Source: Moraxellaceae bacterium (GTDB lineage: Bacteria; Pseudomonadota; Gammaproteobacteria; Pseudomonadales; Moraxellaceae). From it: a stretch of DNA of 64,000 nucleotides. The number at the start of each line of letters is the position of its first letter. The stretch's first letter is position 1. The position numbers and the translations under genes are program-made. The notes beneath the pieces were generated by a model. That model had not been told where the DNA came from. It did not search any database and saw only the letters and a list, made by a program, of their open reading frames with translations. Where the stretch lies: positions 62,001-126,000 of the forward strand of contig JAUSND010000008.1 in NCBI GenBank assembly GCA_030646295.1, written 5' to 3'. Below, in pieces: positions 1 to 7,694 of this stretch.

Positions 1-1
1 T

Positions 2-1468
2 ATTGCACGCGAACACACGAACCTGTTTTTCCCGTCGCTGCTGCTGGCAGATGGCAAGGGGGCTCCCCTGCAGGCACTGCCACCGAGTTTTGGCCTGCGC
101 CGGACGCAACAGGCCAGGGAGGACGCCACCGCTGCACTGCTGGTGCCGCTGGTACTGGACCAGACGAACTGGCAGGGCGGCCTGATCAACTTTGAAAAAG
201 ACAACGACCTGCGGGGCCGGCATGCCCGCCTGTATCACACGGTAAATGGCTGGCAACTGCCCAGCCTGAGCGCCAGCATGGCACGCTTTGCCGGCACCAC
301 ACTGCCGGCCACTCCGCTGGTGCGCCTGAACTGGTATGGCACGCCTCCCCGCACCATTCCCTACGCCGACCTCTTTGCAGACATGGCCAGTGAGCGCCCG
401 GTGATTGCGCCCACCCTGAAAAACAGCATCGTGATCATCGGTGCCACGGCACCCGGACTGAATGATTTCCGTCCGACTCCGCTTGGTGCCCTCACACCAG
501 GTGCCGAAATCCTGACGACAGCCATTGCCAACCTGCGTAACCATGACTGGCTGCGAGACCTGCCGGTGCGCTGGCCAGTACTGCTGATCCTGCTTGCCGG
601 CCTTGGCTGGGCCTTCGCCAGGCGACGCAGCCCGCTACAAACCGGGCTCCTGTTGTCTGCCGCCTCCGTGCTGTTGCTCGCCGGCAGCTATGGGGCGCTG
701 GGCCTGCATTTTTACGCGCCTGCAGGCGCCGCACTCACTCTGGCGTGGGTGGCCTACGGCCTGCTGACGCTGGAAGCCCAATGGCGCGAACGGCGTGAAC
801 GCGAAGCAGCGGTCATGCTGTTCCGCCGCTTTCTTGACCCGCGCGTGGTGGATGAACTGGTGAAAACCGGCGAGCTCTCGCGCGACAAGAAACCTGAGGC
901 GCGCGACATCACCATTCTGTTCTCGGATATCCGTGGCTTCACCACCCTGTCCGAAACCCGTACACCGGAAGCCGTAGTGGACCTGCTTAACCGCTATTTC
1001 ACGCAGCAGGTAGAAGTGATTTTCCGGCATGGCGGCACGCTCGACAAATTCATCGGCGATGCCATCATGGCCTTCTGGAATGCGCCCACGGAAAACCCGA
1101 AACACGCCGAGCAGGCTGTGGCTGCCGCCATTGAAATGGGTGAGGCACTTGATGCCTTCAAGCGTGAGCTGGCAGCAACCGATGGCACGCTGGAAGACTT
1201 TGATATCGGCATTGGTGTGCATACCGGCCGTGCCGTGGTCGGCTTTCTCGGCAGTGATGACCGGCTTGACTACACCGCCATCGGCGACACCGTCAATCTG
1301 GCCAGTCGTATTGAAGGATGCACCAAAGGCGTCGCCCGTGTCCTTGTGTCAGGTGCCACACGCGAGGCCTGTGGCAATGACTCGGCATTCAGTTTTACAA
1401 ATCATGGCCAGTTTCACGTAAAAGGCCGTGAACAGGGCGTAGACTTGTTTGAACCGTCAAAACACTGA
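2..1468 (+). CDS. CHASE2-domain adenylate/guanylate cyclase (5' truncated by window edge)
   Basis: Class III nucleotide cyclase that would make cAMP (or cGMP) from the NTP. The reading frame is open from base 2, so the N-terminus lies outside the window. The visible part starts in what looks like the periplasmic CHASE2 sensor. Two or three hydrophobic segments follow (about nt 560-770), then a cytoplasmic catalytic domain. Catalytic motifs are clear: FSDIRGFTTLSE (metal-binding Asp, near nt 920), LDKFIGDAIMAFW (purine-recognition Lys and second Asp) and DYTAIGDTVNLASRIEG near the end. The domain order CHASE2-TM-cyclase is typical of bacterial membrane cyclases. Two exported proteins follow immediately downstream, so it may be the head of a three-gene transcript. 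Substrate choice (ATP or GTP) cannot be read with confidence. Confidence 0.92.
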   Translation: MAREHTNLFFPSLLLADGKGAPLQALPPSFGLRRTQQAREDATAALLVPLVLDQTNWQGGLINFEKDNDLRGRHARLYHTVNGWQLPSLSASMARFAGTTLPATPLVRLNWYGTPPRTIPYADLFADMASERPVIAPTLKNSIVIIGATAPGLNDFRPTPLGALTPGAEILTTAIANLRNHDWLRDLPVRWPVLLILLAGLGWAFARRRSPLQTGLLLSAASVLLLAGSYGALGLHFYAPAGAALTLAWVAYGLLTLEAQWRERREREAAVMLFRRFLDPRVVDELVKTGELSRDKKPEARDITILFSDIRGFTTLSETRTPEAVVDLLNRYFTQQVEVIFRHGGTLDKFIGDAIMAFWNAPTENPKHAEQAVAAAIEMGEALDAFKRELAATDGTLEDFDIGIGVHTGRAVVGFLGSDDRLDYTAIGDTVNLASRIEGCTKGVARVLVSGATREACGNDSAFSFTNHGQFHVKGREQGVDLFEPSKH

Positions 1469-1511
1469 CCCTGAAAATACCGATTCTGTTACAGCACCGG
1501 AGGGAGTACCG

Positions 1512-2033
1512 ATGCGACACCCGATGAAAATTGTCAGCGCCCTGTCTGGACTGGGCACACTGCTCTGCAGCAGTCTGGTCATGGCCGAGCCCGCCACCCT
1601 GCTCAAGCCCACCGAGTTGCGCAGCCAGCCGCAAGGCAGCGCAACCATTGTGACCACGCTGAAAGCCAAGGACAGCGTTGATATTTCGGCGCGACAGGGT
1701 GCATGGGCCAGCGTCAGGACATCCGACGGCAAGAGCGGCTGGGTGCGCGTACTGAATCTGCGCACCGGCTCGGGACAGCGTGGCGACGCCGGCATTGGTG
1801 CCATCGCCTCGGTATTCAAGACCGGCTCCAGCGGCAACACTGTCAGTACCGGCGTAAAGGGACTGTCTGCAGAGCAGCTGCAAAATGCCACGCCCAATCC
1901 GGCAGAGGCTGCCCGTCTTGCCGCCTACTCCGTAAAAGATTCCGACGCGCGCACTTTTGCCAAACAGGGCAAGCTTGCCTCGAAGCAGGTGGACTACCTG
2001 CCGGTTGCCACTGAAGGAGGAGCCCAGCAATGA
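1512..2033 (+). CDS. Exported SH3-like domain protein
   Basis: Protein of about 173 residues with a signal peptide (MRHPMKIVSALSGLGTLLCSS..VMAEP) followed by a bacterial SH3 (SH3b-type) domain, roughly residues 25-85, with the usual pattern ending in SGWVRVLNLR. The rest is of unknown fold. The ATG at 1512 was chosen because GGAGGGAG lies just upstream and the signal peptide begins here. An upstream in-frame ATG at 1449 would overlap the cyclase and put 21 polar residues before the signal. The stop overlaps the next start (ATGA), so translation is probably coupled to the M48 protease. SH3b domains usually bind peptidoglycan or protein partners; a role as protease partner is inference. Confidence 0.8.
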   Translation: MRHPMKIVSALSGLGTLLCSSLVMAEPATLLKPTELRSQPQGSATIVTTLKAKDSVDISARQGAWASVRTSDGKSGWVRVLNLRTGSGQRGDAGIGAIASVFKTGSSGNTVSTGVKGLSAEQLQNATPNPAEAARLAAYSVKDSDARTFAKQGKLASKQVDYLPVATEGGAQQ

Positions 2034-2884
2034 AACGTCATCTGCTTGCCCTTGCGCTGCTGGCAACAGCACCCGCATACGCCTTCAATCTTGGCGACGC
2101 GCTGGAAAAAATGAATGATCCCAGCGTGCAGAAAGCCCTCAGCATTGGCAAAAAAGTGGTGAAAGCCAACACCGCCATTACCGAGCCTCAGGAAATCGAG
2201 ATCGGCAACGGGATTGCCGCCAACCTGCTGGGGGCTGCCCCGCTGGTCAAGAACGACGGACTGCAGAAATACGTCAATCGCGTCGGTATGTGGCTGGCCC
2301 TGCAAACTGATCGCCCGGAGCTGCCGTGGCATTTCGGCGTGATTGATACACCGAACGTGAATGCCTTTGCGGTACCCGGCGGCACCATCCTCATTACACG
2401 CGGGCTTTATGAAAAGCTGCGCAACGAGTCAGAGCTTGCCGGCGTGCTGGCGCATGAAATTTCGCACGTCCTGCAAAAGCACCAGCTCAAGGCCATCCGG
2501 AGCTCCCTTGGCCGTGAGTGGCAAATGGAACTGGCGGGCGCAGTGGCCGACCAGAAGAACAACAGCGATGCCAAAAACAGCCTGAAGGCATTCACCGCCG
2601 GCACCGAACTCTTTGCCCGCGGCCTCGACAAGAAGGATGAGTACGAGGCCGACCGCATGGGCGTCGTGATTGCGGCGCGCGCCGGCTACAACCCCTACGG
2701 TCTGGTCGGCTCATTGCAGACACTGGATGCCGTGAATGCCCAGGATGGCGCCATGGCACTGATGTTCAAGACACACCCGTCGCCAGCGAAACGGCTTGAA
2801 CTGCTGTCCGCCAGCATGGAAGACCGCCTTGATACGTATGCAGATACCGCAAAGGAACCGGCGCGGTTTTACGTTCTTAAATAA
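2030..2884 (+). CDS. Exported M48-family metalloprotease
   Basis: Zinc metalloprotease of 284 residues with an N-terminal signal peptide (MKRHLLALALLATAPAYAF). The zinc/catalytic motif HEISH is at residues 142-146, and the third ligand region is YEADRMG (Glu206). The lead-in NAFAVPGGTILITRGL is the standard M48 strand before the active helix. With no TPR repeats, it resembles LoiP/YcaL-like periplasmic proteases rather than BepA. It overlaps the upstream SH3-domain gene by 4 bp and ends just before a bidirectional terminator. A second M48 protease lies on the opposite strand at 5.3-6.5 kb. The natural substrate is unknown. Confidence 0.9.
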   Translation: MKRHLLALALLATAPAYAFNLGDALEKMNDPSVQKALSIGKKVVKANTAITEPQEIEIGNGIAANLLGAAPLVKNDGLQKYVNRVGMWLALQTDRPELPWHFGVIDTPNVNAFAVPGGTILITRGLYEKLRNESELAGVLAHEISHVLQKHQLKAIRSSLGREWQMELAGAVADQKNNSDAKNSLKAFTAGTELFARGLDKKDEYEADRMGVVIAARAGYNPYGLVGSLQTLDAVNAQDGAMALMFKTHPSPAKRLELLSASMEDRLDTYADTAKEPARFYVLK

Positions 2885-2895
2885 CAGATGACACC

Positions 2896-2930
2896 CATGA
2901 AAAAGCCCGGCAATGCCGGGCTTTTTCATG
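2896..2930. terminator. Bidirectional rho-independent terminator
   Basis: A perfect 16-bp inverted repeat with a 3-nt loop (arm CATGAAAAAGCCCGGC). The GC-rich stem is flanked by A-tract and T-tract, so it works in both directions. It separates the convergent M48 protease and AIM24 operon. Confidence 0.9.
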
Positions 2931-2947
2931 CAGGCTGACGCAAGGCA

Positions 2948-3949
2948 TCAGTTGCCTTTCTTTACCGGCCGGTACATGTGCGCCCAGGACGTCAGTGCGC
3001 CAACGGTACGGGTCTGAATCCACACCCGCCCCTTGCCCCTGAACCGGCACACCAGGCCTTCTCCCGAAAAGAACAGCGACTTGTAACCGCCAACCTTGCT
3101 GATGCTGTAATCCAGACCTTCGGTAAACGCCACGATATTGCCGGTGTCGACAACATACTCGCCATCGACATCCAGCTCGATCAGGCCACCATAGGTATTG
3201 AACCAGAGATCACCGTCACCGCTGGCACGAATCAGAAACAGACTTTCGCCGGAGAAAAAGCCCTTCACCAGCCCTTGCCACTTTGTTTCCAGATTCACGC
3301 GCGGGTCGCAGGCAACAAAGGCCGAGTTCTGCAGGTAGATCACGTCGGAATTGCCGCGCAGGAAAACGTGCGCCAGATCACCCGGCGCGCCCGGTGCAAT
3401 CCCGATTTCGGCCTGACCGTTCTCTGCCGTGAACTCATTCACGAAGATCGACTCGCCCGTCAGGAAACGCCCGAGTCCGCCGCGCAGTTTTGTTTTCATG
3501 ACCAGATGCGTGTCCATCGTCGCCATTGCCGACGCTTCGACCTTCAGTGTCTGGTTGGCAGGAATCTGCACGGTCAGAAAAGCGTAATCCGGGCGGCCTT
3601 CGATCCGGAACCTGAAGCCAGGCTGCTCGGCCTCCGGCATTGCAGCAGGCGCTTGGGGCGATGCAGCAGCTGCCACAGGCGCTGCAGTGACGGGCGCTGC
3701 CTGTTCAATCGGCACCAGCGACAGGCCGGCGGGGGCGATGATCTCGACGCGCAAACCGATTTTCTCCAGGTTGGCGCGATATTTCTCCGCCGTCGCAGCG
3801 TCCACGCCTTCCTTGATGATCATGGGTACACGTGCCAGCACAGTGGCAGCCTTGTCTTCCGGAATGCGGAACAGCTGCGCAAACGCTGCCGTCACCAGAG
3901 CCTGCTCATGGGTACCGGAAAAACCGGTGATCTGTATTTTATGGGTCAT
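2948..3949 (-). CDS. AIM24-family protein with N-terminal L7/L12-like domain
   Basis: Protein of 333 residues in three parts. Residues 1-75 resemble the ribosomal L7/L12 C-terminal fold (hydrophobic pattern, DKAATVLARVPMIIKEG, LEKIGLRVEI). An Ala/Pro linker runs over about residues 80-112. The remainder is a TIGR00266/AIM24-type all-beta domain with the repeated GESIF, GESLF and GEGLV turns. No signal peptide or membrane segment is visible. It is the last gene of a minus-strand operon with two paralogues and an M48 protease; GGAGACGC precedes the ATG. The biochemical role of bacterial AIM24 proteins is not established. The fused N-terminal domain distinguishes this copy from its neighbours. 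Confidence 0.82.
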   Translation of the reverse strand: MTHKIQITGFSGTHEQALVTAAFAQLFRIPEDKAATVLARVPMIIKEGVDAATAEKYRANLEKIGLRVEIIAPAGLSLVPIEQAAPVTAAPVAAAASPQAPAAMPEAEQPGFRFRIEGRPDYAFLTVQIPANQTLKVEASAMATMDTHLVMKTKLRGGLGRFLTGESIFVNEFTAENGQAEIGIAPGAPGDLAHVFLRGNSDVIYLQNSAFVACDPRVNLETKWQGLVKGFFSGESLFLIRASGDGDLWFNTYGGLIELDVDGEYVVDTGNIVAFTEGLDYSISKVGGYKSLFFSGEGLVCRFRGKGRVWIQTRTVGALTSWAHMYRPVKKGN

Positions 3950-3965
3950 GATGCGTCTCCGGGCC

Positions 3966-4649
3966 TCAGGCCTTGCGTGGCCTGAGGGCAGGCGAAAGGC
4001 TGAAGCCGAAGCTGGCGGGATTGTGCGACTGGCACCACACCGTACCCCTGCCCTTGAACTTGCACACCAGTCCCTCCCCGCCCAGCAGGGACGACAACCA
4101 GCTCTTGCCGGCCTTGGTCAGGGAAAAATCCAGCGTCTCGTTGAACGCCACAATATGGCCGGTATCAACAATGTATTCGCCATCCACTTCCACCGGATAA
4201 ATCGCGCCAAACGAATTCAGCACAACCTGTCCCTTGCCGGACAGCTTGAGCCAGAACATGCTTTCACCCGACACCAGATTCTTGAATCCCTGCCAGCCCA
4301 TGTCCATGTTGACATCGTGCTCGCAGGCCACAAACGAACCGGCCTGCACGATCAGGGTTTCGTTATCGAGGTCATAACGCATCATGTCGCCGGCCAGCGA
4401 ACTGCCCAGCCAGACTTCGCCGGCCTCGCGCGTGGCCGTGAAGTGATTGAGAAAAAGTGATTCGCCGGCAAACAGGCGCTTGGCTGCCTTGAAAAAGCCG
4501 CCAGCGCCTTTTTTGTGCGTCGTAGTCTGCACATCCAGATGGCCACTCATGGCAATCATGGCGCCGCCTTCCACCGTGCAGGTTTCACCCGGGGAAAGAA
4601 AAATACGGGCAGCGGTATTGCCCGGCTGATGCATGAAATCTATGTTCAT
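3966..4649 (-). CDS. AIM24-family protein (TIGR00266-like), middle paralogue
   Basis: Single-domain AIM24-family protein of 227 residues. It carries the repeated turn motifs GESLFLNHF, GESMFWLKL and GEGLVCKFKGRGTVWCQS, as in its two neighbours. It is separated by 16 bp from the downstream paralogue and 21 bp from the upstream one, which implies one transcript. No signal peptide is visible. The three copies are divergent in sequence, pointing to an old duplication rather than a recent tandem repeat. Function unknown. Confidence 0.82.
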   Translation of the reverse strand: MNIDFMHQPGNTAARIFLSPGETCTVEGGAMIAMSGHLDVQTTTHKKGAGGFFKAAKRLFAGESLFLNHFTATREAGEVWLGSSLAGDMMRYDLDNETLIVQAGSFVACEHDVNMDMGWQGFKNLVSGESMFWLKLSGKGQVVLNSFGAIYPVEVDGEYIVDTGHIVAFNETLDFSLTKAGKSWLSSLLGGEGLVCKFKGRGTVWCQSHNPASFGFSLSPALRPRKA

Positions 4650-4670
4650 TTTTTGTCTCGCATCCTTGCC

Positions 4671-5333
4671 TCAAGGCAGTTTCGGGTTGATCCAGGTGGC
4701 CAGCCCGGTCAGGCTGCGCGTCTGGATGACAATGCGGCCCTTGCCGGTGACACGGGTCACCAGACCTTCGCCACCCAGCAGGCTGGAGAAAATTCCGCCG
4801 GCCAGTTGCAGCTTGAGGTTGATGCCGGGCGTGTAGCCCACCAGATGAGAGGTATCGACAATCGTCTCGCCATCCACTTCCCTTTCCAGCAAGGCACCAT
4901 AAGCGCCATACCAGACCTTGCCGGTGCCGCTGACCACAATGCGGAACAGACCCTCACGGGCAATCCATGACACCAGTCCTGCAAACTTCACACCCAGACG
5001 CACACCGTCGGTGCTCGCCAGAAATGCGCCGGGCTGCAGATAAAACGTATCATCATTCAGCTCGAGGCAACGCACGGCACCCGGCGTTGGCTGCACCAGC
5101 GTGACGCGGCGCTCGCCTTTGGTGTTGTTGCTGAACTGGTTGATGAACAGCGTTTCACCCACCAGCAGCTTGCGCAGGATGGCGATAAAAAAACCGCCAT
5201 TGAATTTTGCATGCATGTCGAGATCTGCCGACATGCTGGACATGGCATCGGACTCGGCAATCACTTTCTCGCCGGGTGCCAGATCAACGTCCACATACGC
5301 GAAGGCATCACTGCCCTTTATCGTTGTTTTCAC
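4671..5333 (-). CDS. AIM24-family protein, first paralogue after the M48 protease
   Basis: AIM24-family protein of about 220 residues with the same beta-repeat layout (GETLFINQFS, REGLFRIVVSG, GEGLVTRVTGKGRIVIQTRS). The GTG at 5333 was chosen because AAGGAAGG lies five bases upstream. An in-frame GTG at 5351 would add six residues but lacks a good ribosome site. The start lies inside the 3' end of the M48 gene (26-bp overlap), so the two are probably translationally coupled. Function unknown. Confidence 0.8.
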   Translation of the reverse strand: MKTTIKGSDAFAYVDVDLAPGEKVIAESDAMSSMSADLDMHAKFNGGFFIAILRKLLVGETLFINQFSNNTKGERRVTLVQPTPGAVRCLELNDDTFYLQPGAFLASTDGVRLGVKFAGLVSWIAREGLFRIVVSGTGKVWYGAYGALLEREVDGETIVDTSHLVGYTPGINLKLQLAGGIFSSLLGGEGLVTRVTGKGRIVIQTRSLTGLATWINPKLP

Positions 5334-6507
5334 GCTCGCCTTCCTTCTCACTCACAAATTCCTTGACGCGTGCCTGCAGTGCCAGAAACGCTGCACTGTC
5401 ATTCCGCCAGCCGCTGCGCGGGTCCTTTGCCATTTTCTTTTCCAGCCCGGCAATACGCTCCTCGGTTTCCGGATGCGAACCGAAGTAGATCATGGCCGTG
5501 TCCATCGCGGCCCGGGCCTTTTCGTCCTCGATCTTCGCCAGCTGCTTTTTTTCTTCTTCAAGAATGGTGCGGAAAAAATCCGTCATGCCGCGCGGATCGA
5601 CATGCGCGCGCTTGAGCAGGGCATAACCCTCGGCATCGGCCTCGCGCTCGAAATCACGCGAATATTTCTGGTTAAGCAAAAGGGGGCCGGCGTTTGCCAG
5701 TGCCGCCAGCAGGCCACTGGCATCGCCAATCAGCGCCTGCGCCATCACATACACGCCCGTGCTGCGGATCACGGCGCGCAAACCATGCTGCCCGGTCACG
5801 TGTGCAATCTCGTGCCCGATCACGCCCTGCACTTCTTCGGCACGACTCGCCTTGAGGATAAGACCGGAGTTGACCACGATGTAGCCGCCTGGCAGGGCAA
5901 AGGCATTGATGGCCGGATCGTTCACGACATGAAAGTGCAGCGCATGGCGCTTGTCCGCCATGGCAGCCGCCAGCGGTGCAGTGAGCGGCCCCAGCAGCGC
6001 CTTTGTTTCCTTGTCATCCAGTAACTCGTGCTGCATGCGGTACTGGGCCATCACGCTCTGCCCCAGCTTCTGCTCCCACTCGGCCGGGATGCGCCGCGCC
6101 GCCATGGCGCTCATGGCGTCGAGCGAGCCGTACAGCAGAAAGCCGGCCACCACGATCAGCGCAAGCACGGCAGCAATGCTGCCCCACACCATGGAGTGAT
6201 GCCGCATCCGGGCGCCCCCCACGGCCTGCACGGCGGGATGTCCGGCCAGTGCCGGCGCCTTCAGCAGGCCATGATCGGCCGTGTAGACCTGCCACTCCGG
6301 ACGGGCCGGATGGGTACAGAAAATCAGGCGATTGCTGGCGCCACCAAGCTTCAGTTCCAGACCGGCAAGTGGCAGCGTGACGGAGGCGGCGGGGTGCACG
6401 AACCCGATGCCCATCGGCCCGACACTCATGGTGCCGCTGGCACGGCCCTTGGGCAGGCTGGCGTGAAACGCGTGAGCAGGAAAAGTGACTGACGAGGACA
6501 TATCCAT
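5308..6507 (-). CDS. Membrane M48-family metalloprotease with N-terminal beta domain
   Basis: About 399 residues. An N-terminal beta-rich segment (about residues 20-95, resembling the domain often found before this M48 subfamily) is followed by one transmembrane helix (MVWGSIAAVLALIVVAGFLLYG). The protease domain has HEIAH at about 232-236 and a downstream EADAEGY zinc-ligand segment. The ATG at 6507 was preferred over an upstream in-frame start at 6570, because that one sits directly behind the fur terminator and would add unconserved residues. It is the first gene of the protease-AIM24 operon. A role in membrane-protein quality control is inferred from the family. Confidence 0.85.
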   Translation of the reverse strand: MDMSSSVTFPAHAFHASLPKGRASGTMSVGPMGIGFVHPAASVTLPLAGLELKLGGASNRLIFCTHPARPEWQVYTADHGLLKAPALAGHPAVQAVGGARMRHHSMVWGSIAAVLALIVVAGFLLYGSLDAMSAMAARRIPAEWEQKLGQSVMAQYRMQHELLDDKETKALLGPLTAPLAAAMADKRHALHFHVVNDPAINAFALPGGYIVVNSGLILKASRAEEVQGVIGHEIAHVTGQHGLRAVIRSTGVYVMAQALIGDASGLLAALANAGPLLLNQKYSRDFEREADAEGYALLKRAHVDPRGMTDFFRTILEEEKKQLAKIEDEKARAAMDTAMIYFGSHPETEERIAGLEKKMAKDPRSGWRNDSAAFLALQARVKEFVSEKEGERENNDKGQ

Positions 6508-6578
6508 GTGTCGCGAGGGGAAAGTCTGGAGTCTATCGACTGGACTGTGACAGACAAGCGGTGAAGCCACCGGCAGGC

Positions 6579-6608
6579 AAAAAAAACGGACCGCCGGGGT
6601 CCGTTTTC
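6579..6608 (-). terminator. Rho-independent terminator of fur
   Basis: Read on the minus strand, a 7-bp GC-rich stem (ACGGACC/GGTCCGT) is followed by a run of eight T residues, 15-40 bases after the fur stop codon. Confidence 0.85.
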
Positions 6609-6622
6609 AGCGCGATCCGTGA

Positions 6623-7063
6623 TCAGGCCGGCTTGGCGTTCCTGATCTGGCACTCCGGGCGGTCACAGATGCCATAGAGGTGCAGGGCATGACTGGTGAG
6701 CCTGAAACCCAGTGACTCGGCCACCTTTTCCTGGCGCGCCTCGATCACGTCGTCATGGAATTCCACCACCTTGCCGCAACTGACACAGACGATATGGTCG
6801 TGATGCTCTTCACGCGCCAGTTCAAATACCGAATGGCCACCTTCAAAGTGGTGCCGCTCGACAATGCCGGCCGCCTCAAACTGGGTGAGCACGCGATAGA
6901 CCGTTGCCAGCCCGACATCCTCGCCATGCTCCAGCAATGCCTTGTAGACATCCTCCGCGCTCATGTGATGCACGGCCGAGCTTTCCAGAAGCTCGAGTAT
7001 CTTGACGCGCGGCAGGGTGACCTTGAGGCCGGCCTTGCGCAGTTCCTGGTTACTGGTGCTCAT
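6623..7063 (-). CDS. fur: Ferric uptake regulator Fur
   Basis: Fur of 146 residues, full length for the family. An N-terminal winged helix ([31 protein letters not shown]) precedes the metal-binding dimerisation domain with [16 protein letters not shown] and a C-terminal CDRPEC pair. With Fe(II) it represses iron-acquisition promoters in the cytoplasm. It is divergent from bamE, an arrangement conserved in pseudomonads and relatives, and has its own terminator. A TATAAT hexamer on the minus strand at 7139-7144 could be its -10 box, but I see no good -35. Confidence 0.97.
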   Translation of the reverse strand: MSTSNQELRKAGLKVTLPRVKILELLESSAVHHMSAEDVYKALLEHGEDVGLATVYRVLTQFEAAGIVERHHFEGGHSVFELAREEHHDHIVCVSCGKVVEFHDDVIEARQEKVAESLGFRLTSHALHLYGICDRPECQIRNAKPA

Positions 7064-7197
7064 GCGGTATCCCGGTCATGCTCCATCAATTACGAAAGTG
7101 CTCAGGAGGGCGATGCCGATGCAGCCTCATCATGAGGTATTATAGGCGCAGCGCCCGCCATGCGCTTTCGCCGCACCTTAGAGGAAATCCCCGCGTG

Positions 7198-7596
7198 ATG
7201 CAAAAAATCACCCTTATTCTGCTGCTCGTCACCGGACTGTCAGGTTGCGGCAGCTTTCTGCGCGTCTACAAGGCGGACATTGACCAGGGCAATGTGGTGA
7301 CCAAGGAAATGGTCGACCGCCTGAAACCTGGCATGACGCCGGGCCAGGTACGTTATGTGCTGGGCACCCCGCTGATCACCGACACCCAGAACCCGAAGCG
7401 CTGGGATTATCTGTACGACTACACACCGGGCACCTATGCCCGCAAGGCTGGCGTGCCCGCCGTCGATAACCGCCGCCTTACGGTCGTGTTCGAGAACGGC
7501 GTACTGATCCGCATTGACGGTGCCGACGCCATGCCGCCGCGCGACCCCGTCAAACCGGAAAGCCGTGATCGCACCCTGAACGCCGAGCCGCTCTGA
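7198..7596 (+). CDS. bamE: Outer-membrane assembly lipoprotein BamE (SmpA/OmlA)
   Basis: Lipoprotein of 132 residues with signal peptide and lipobox LSGC (Cys17). It then has the BamE signature [33 protein letters not shown] and a WDYLYDY strand. BamE binds BamD and helps the BAM complex insert outer-membrane beta barrels. The start was placed at ATG 7198; GTG 7195 is directly in front and equally close to the GAGGA at 7181. The reading frame stays open upstream but that part does not look like a signal peptide. The C-terminus is longer than in E. coli and Pro/Arg-rich. Confidence 0.95.
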   Translation: MQKITLILLLVTGLSGCGSFLRVYKADIDQGNVVTKEMVDRLKPGMTPGQVRYVLGTPLITDTQNPKRWDYLYDYTPGTYARKAGVPAVDNRRLTVVFENGVLIRIDGADAMPPRDPVKPESRDRTLNAEPL

Positions 7597-7613
7597 GCCC
7601 CCGCCCTGCATAA

Positions 7614-7638
7614 GGCCTGCGACATCATGTCGCAGGCC
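7614..7638. promoter_or_regulatory. Perfect 25-bp palindrome upstream of the TonB-dependent receptor
   Basis: Two 12-bp arms (GGCCTGCGACAT and its complement) are separated by a single C. There is no T-run after it, so it is a poor terminator for bamE. It lies 56 bp before the receptor start, with a possible -10 TACACT at 7658. It may be an operator or a T-less hairpin; the binding protein is unknown. Confidence 0.5.
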
Positions 7639-7694
7639 GGCCCATCCCCTTCGCCGCTACACTCCGCGCCATCCCGAATTGTGTGGAGAAGCCC

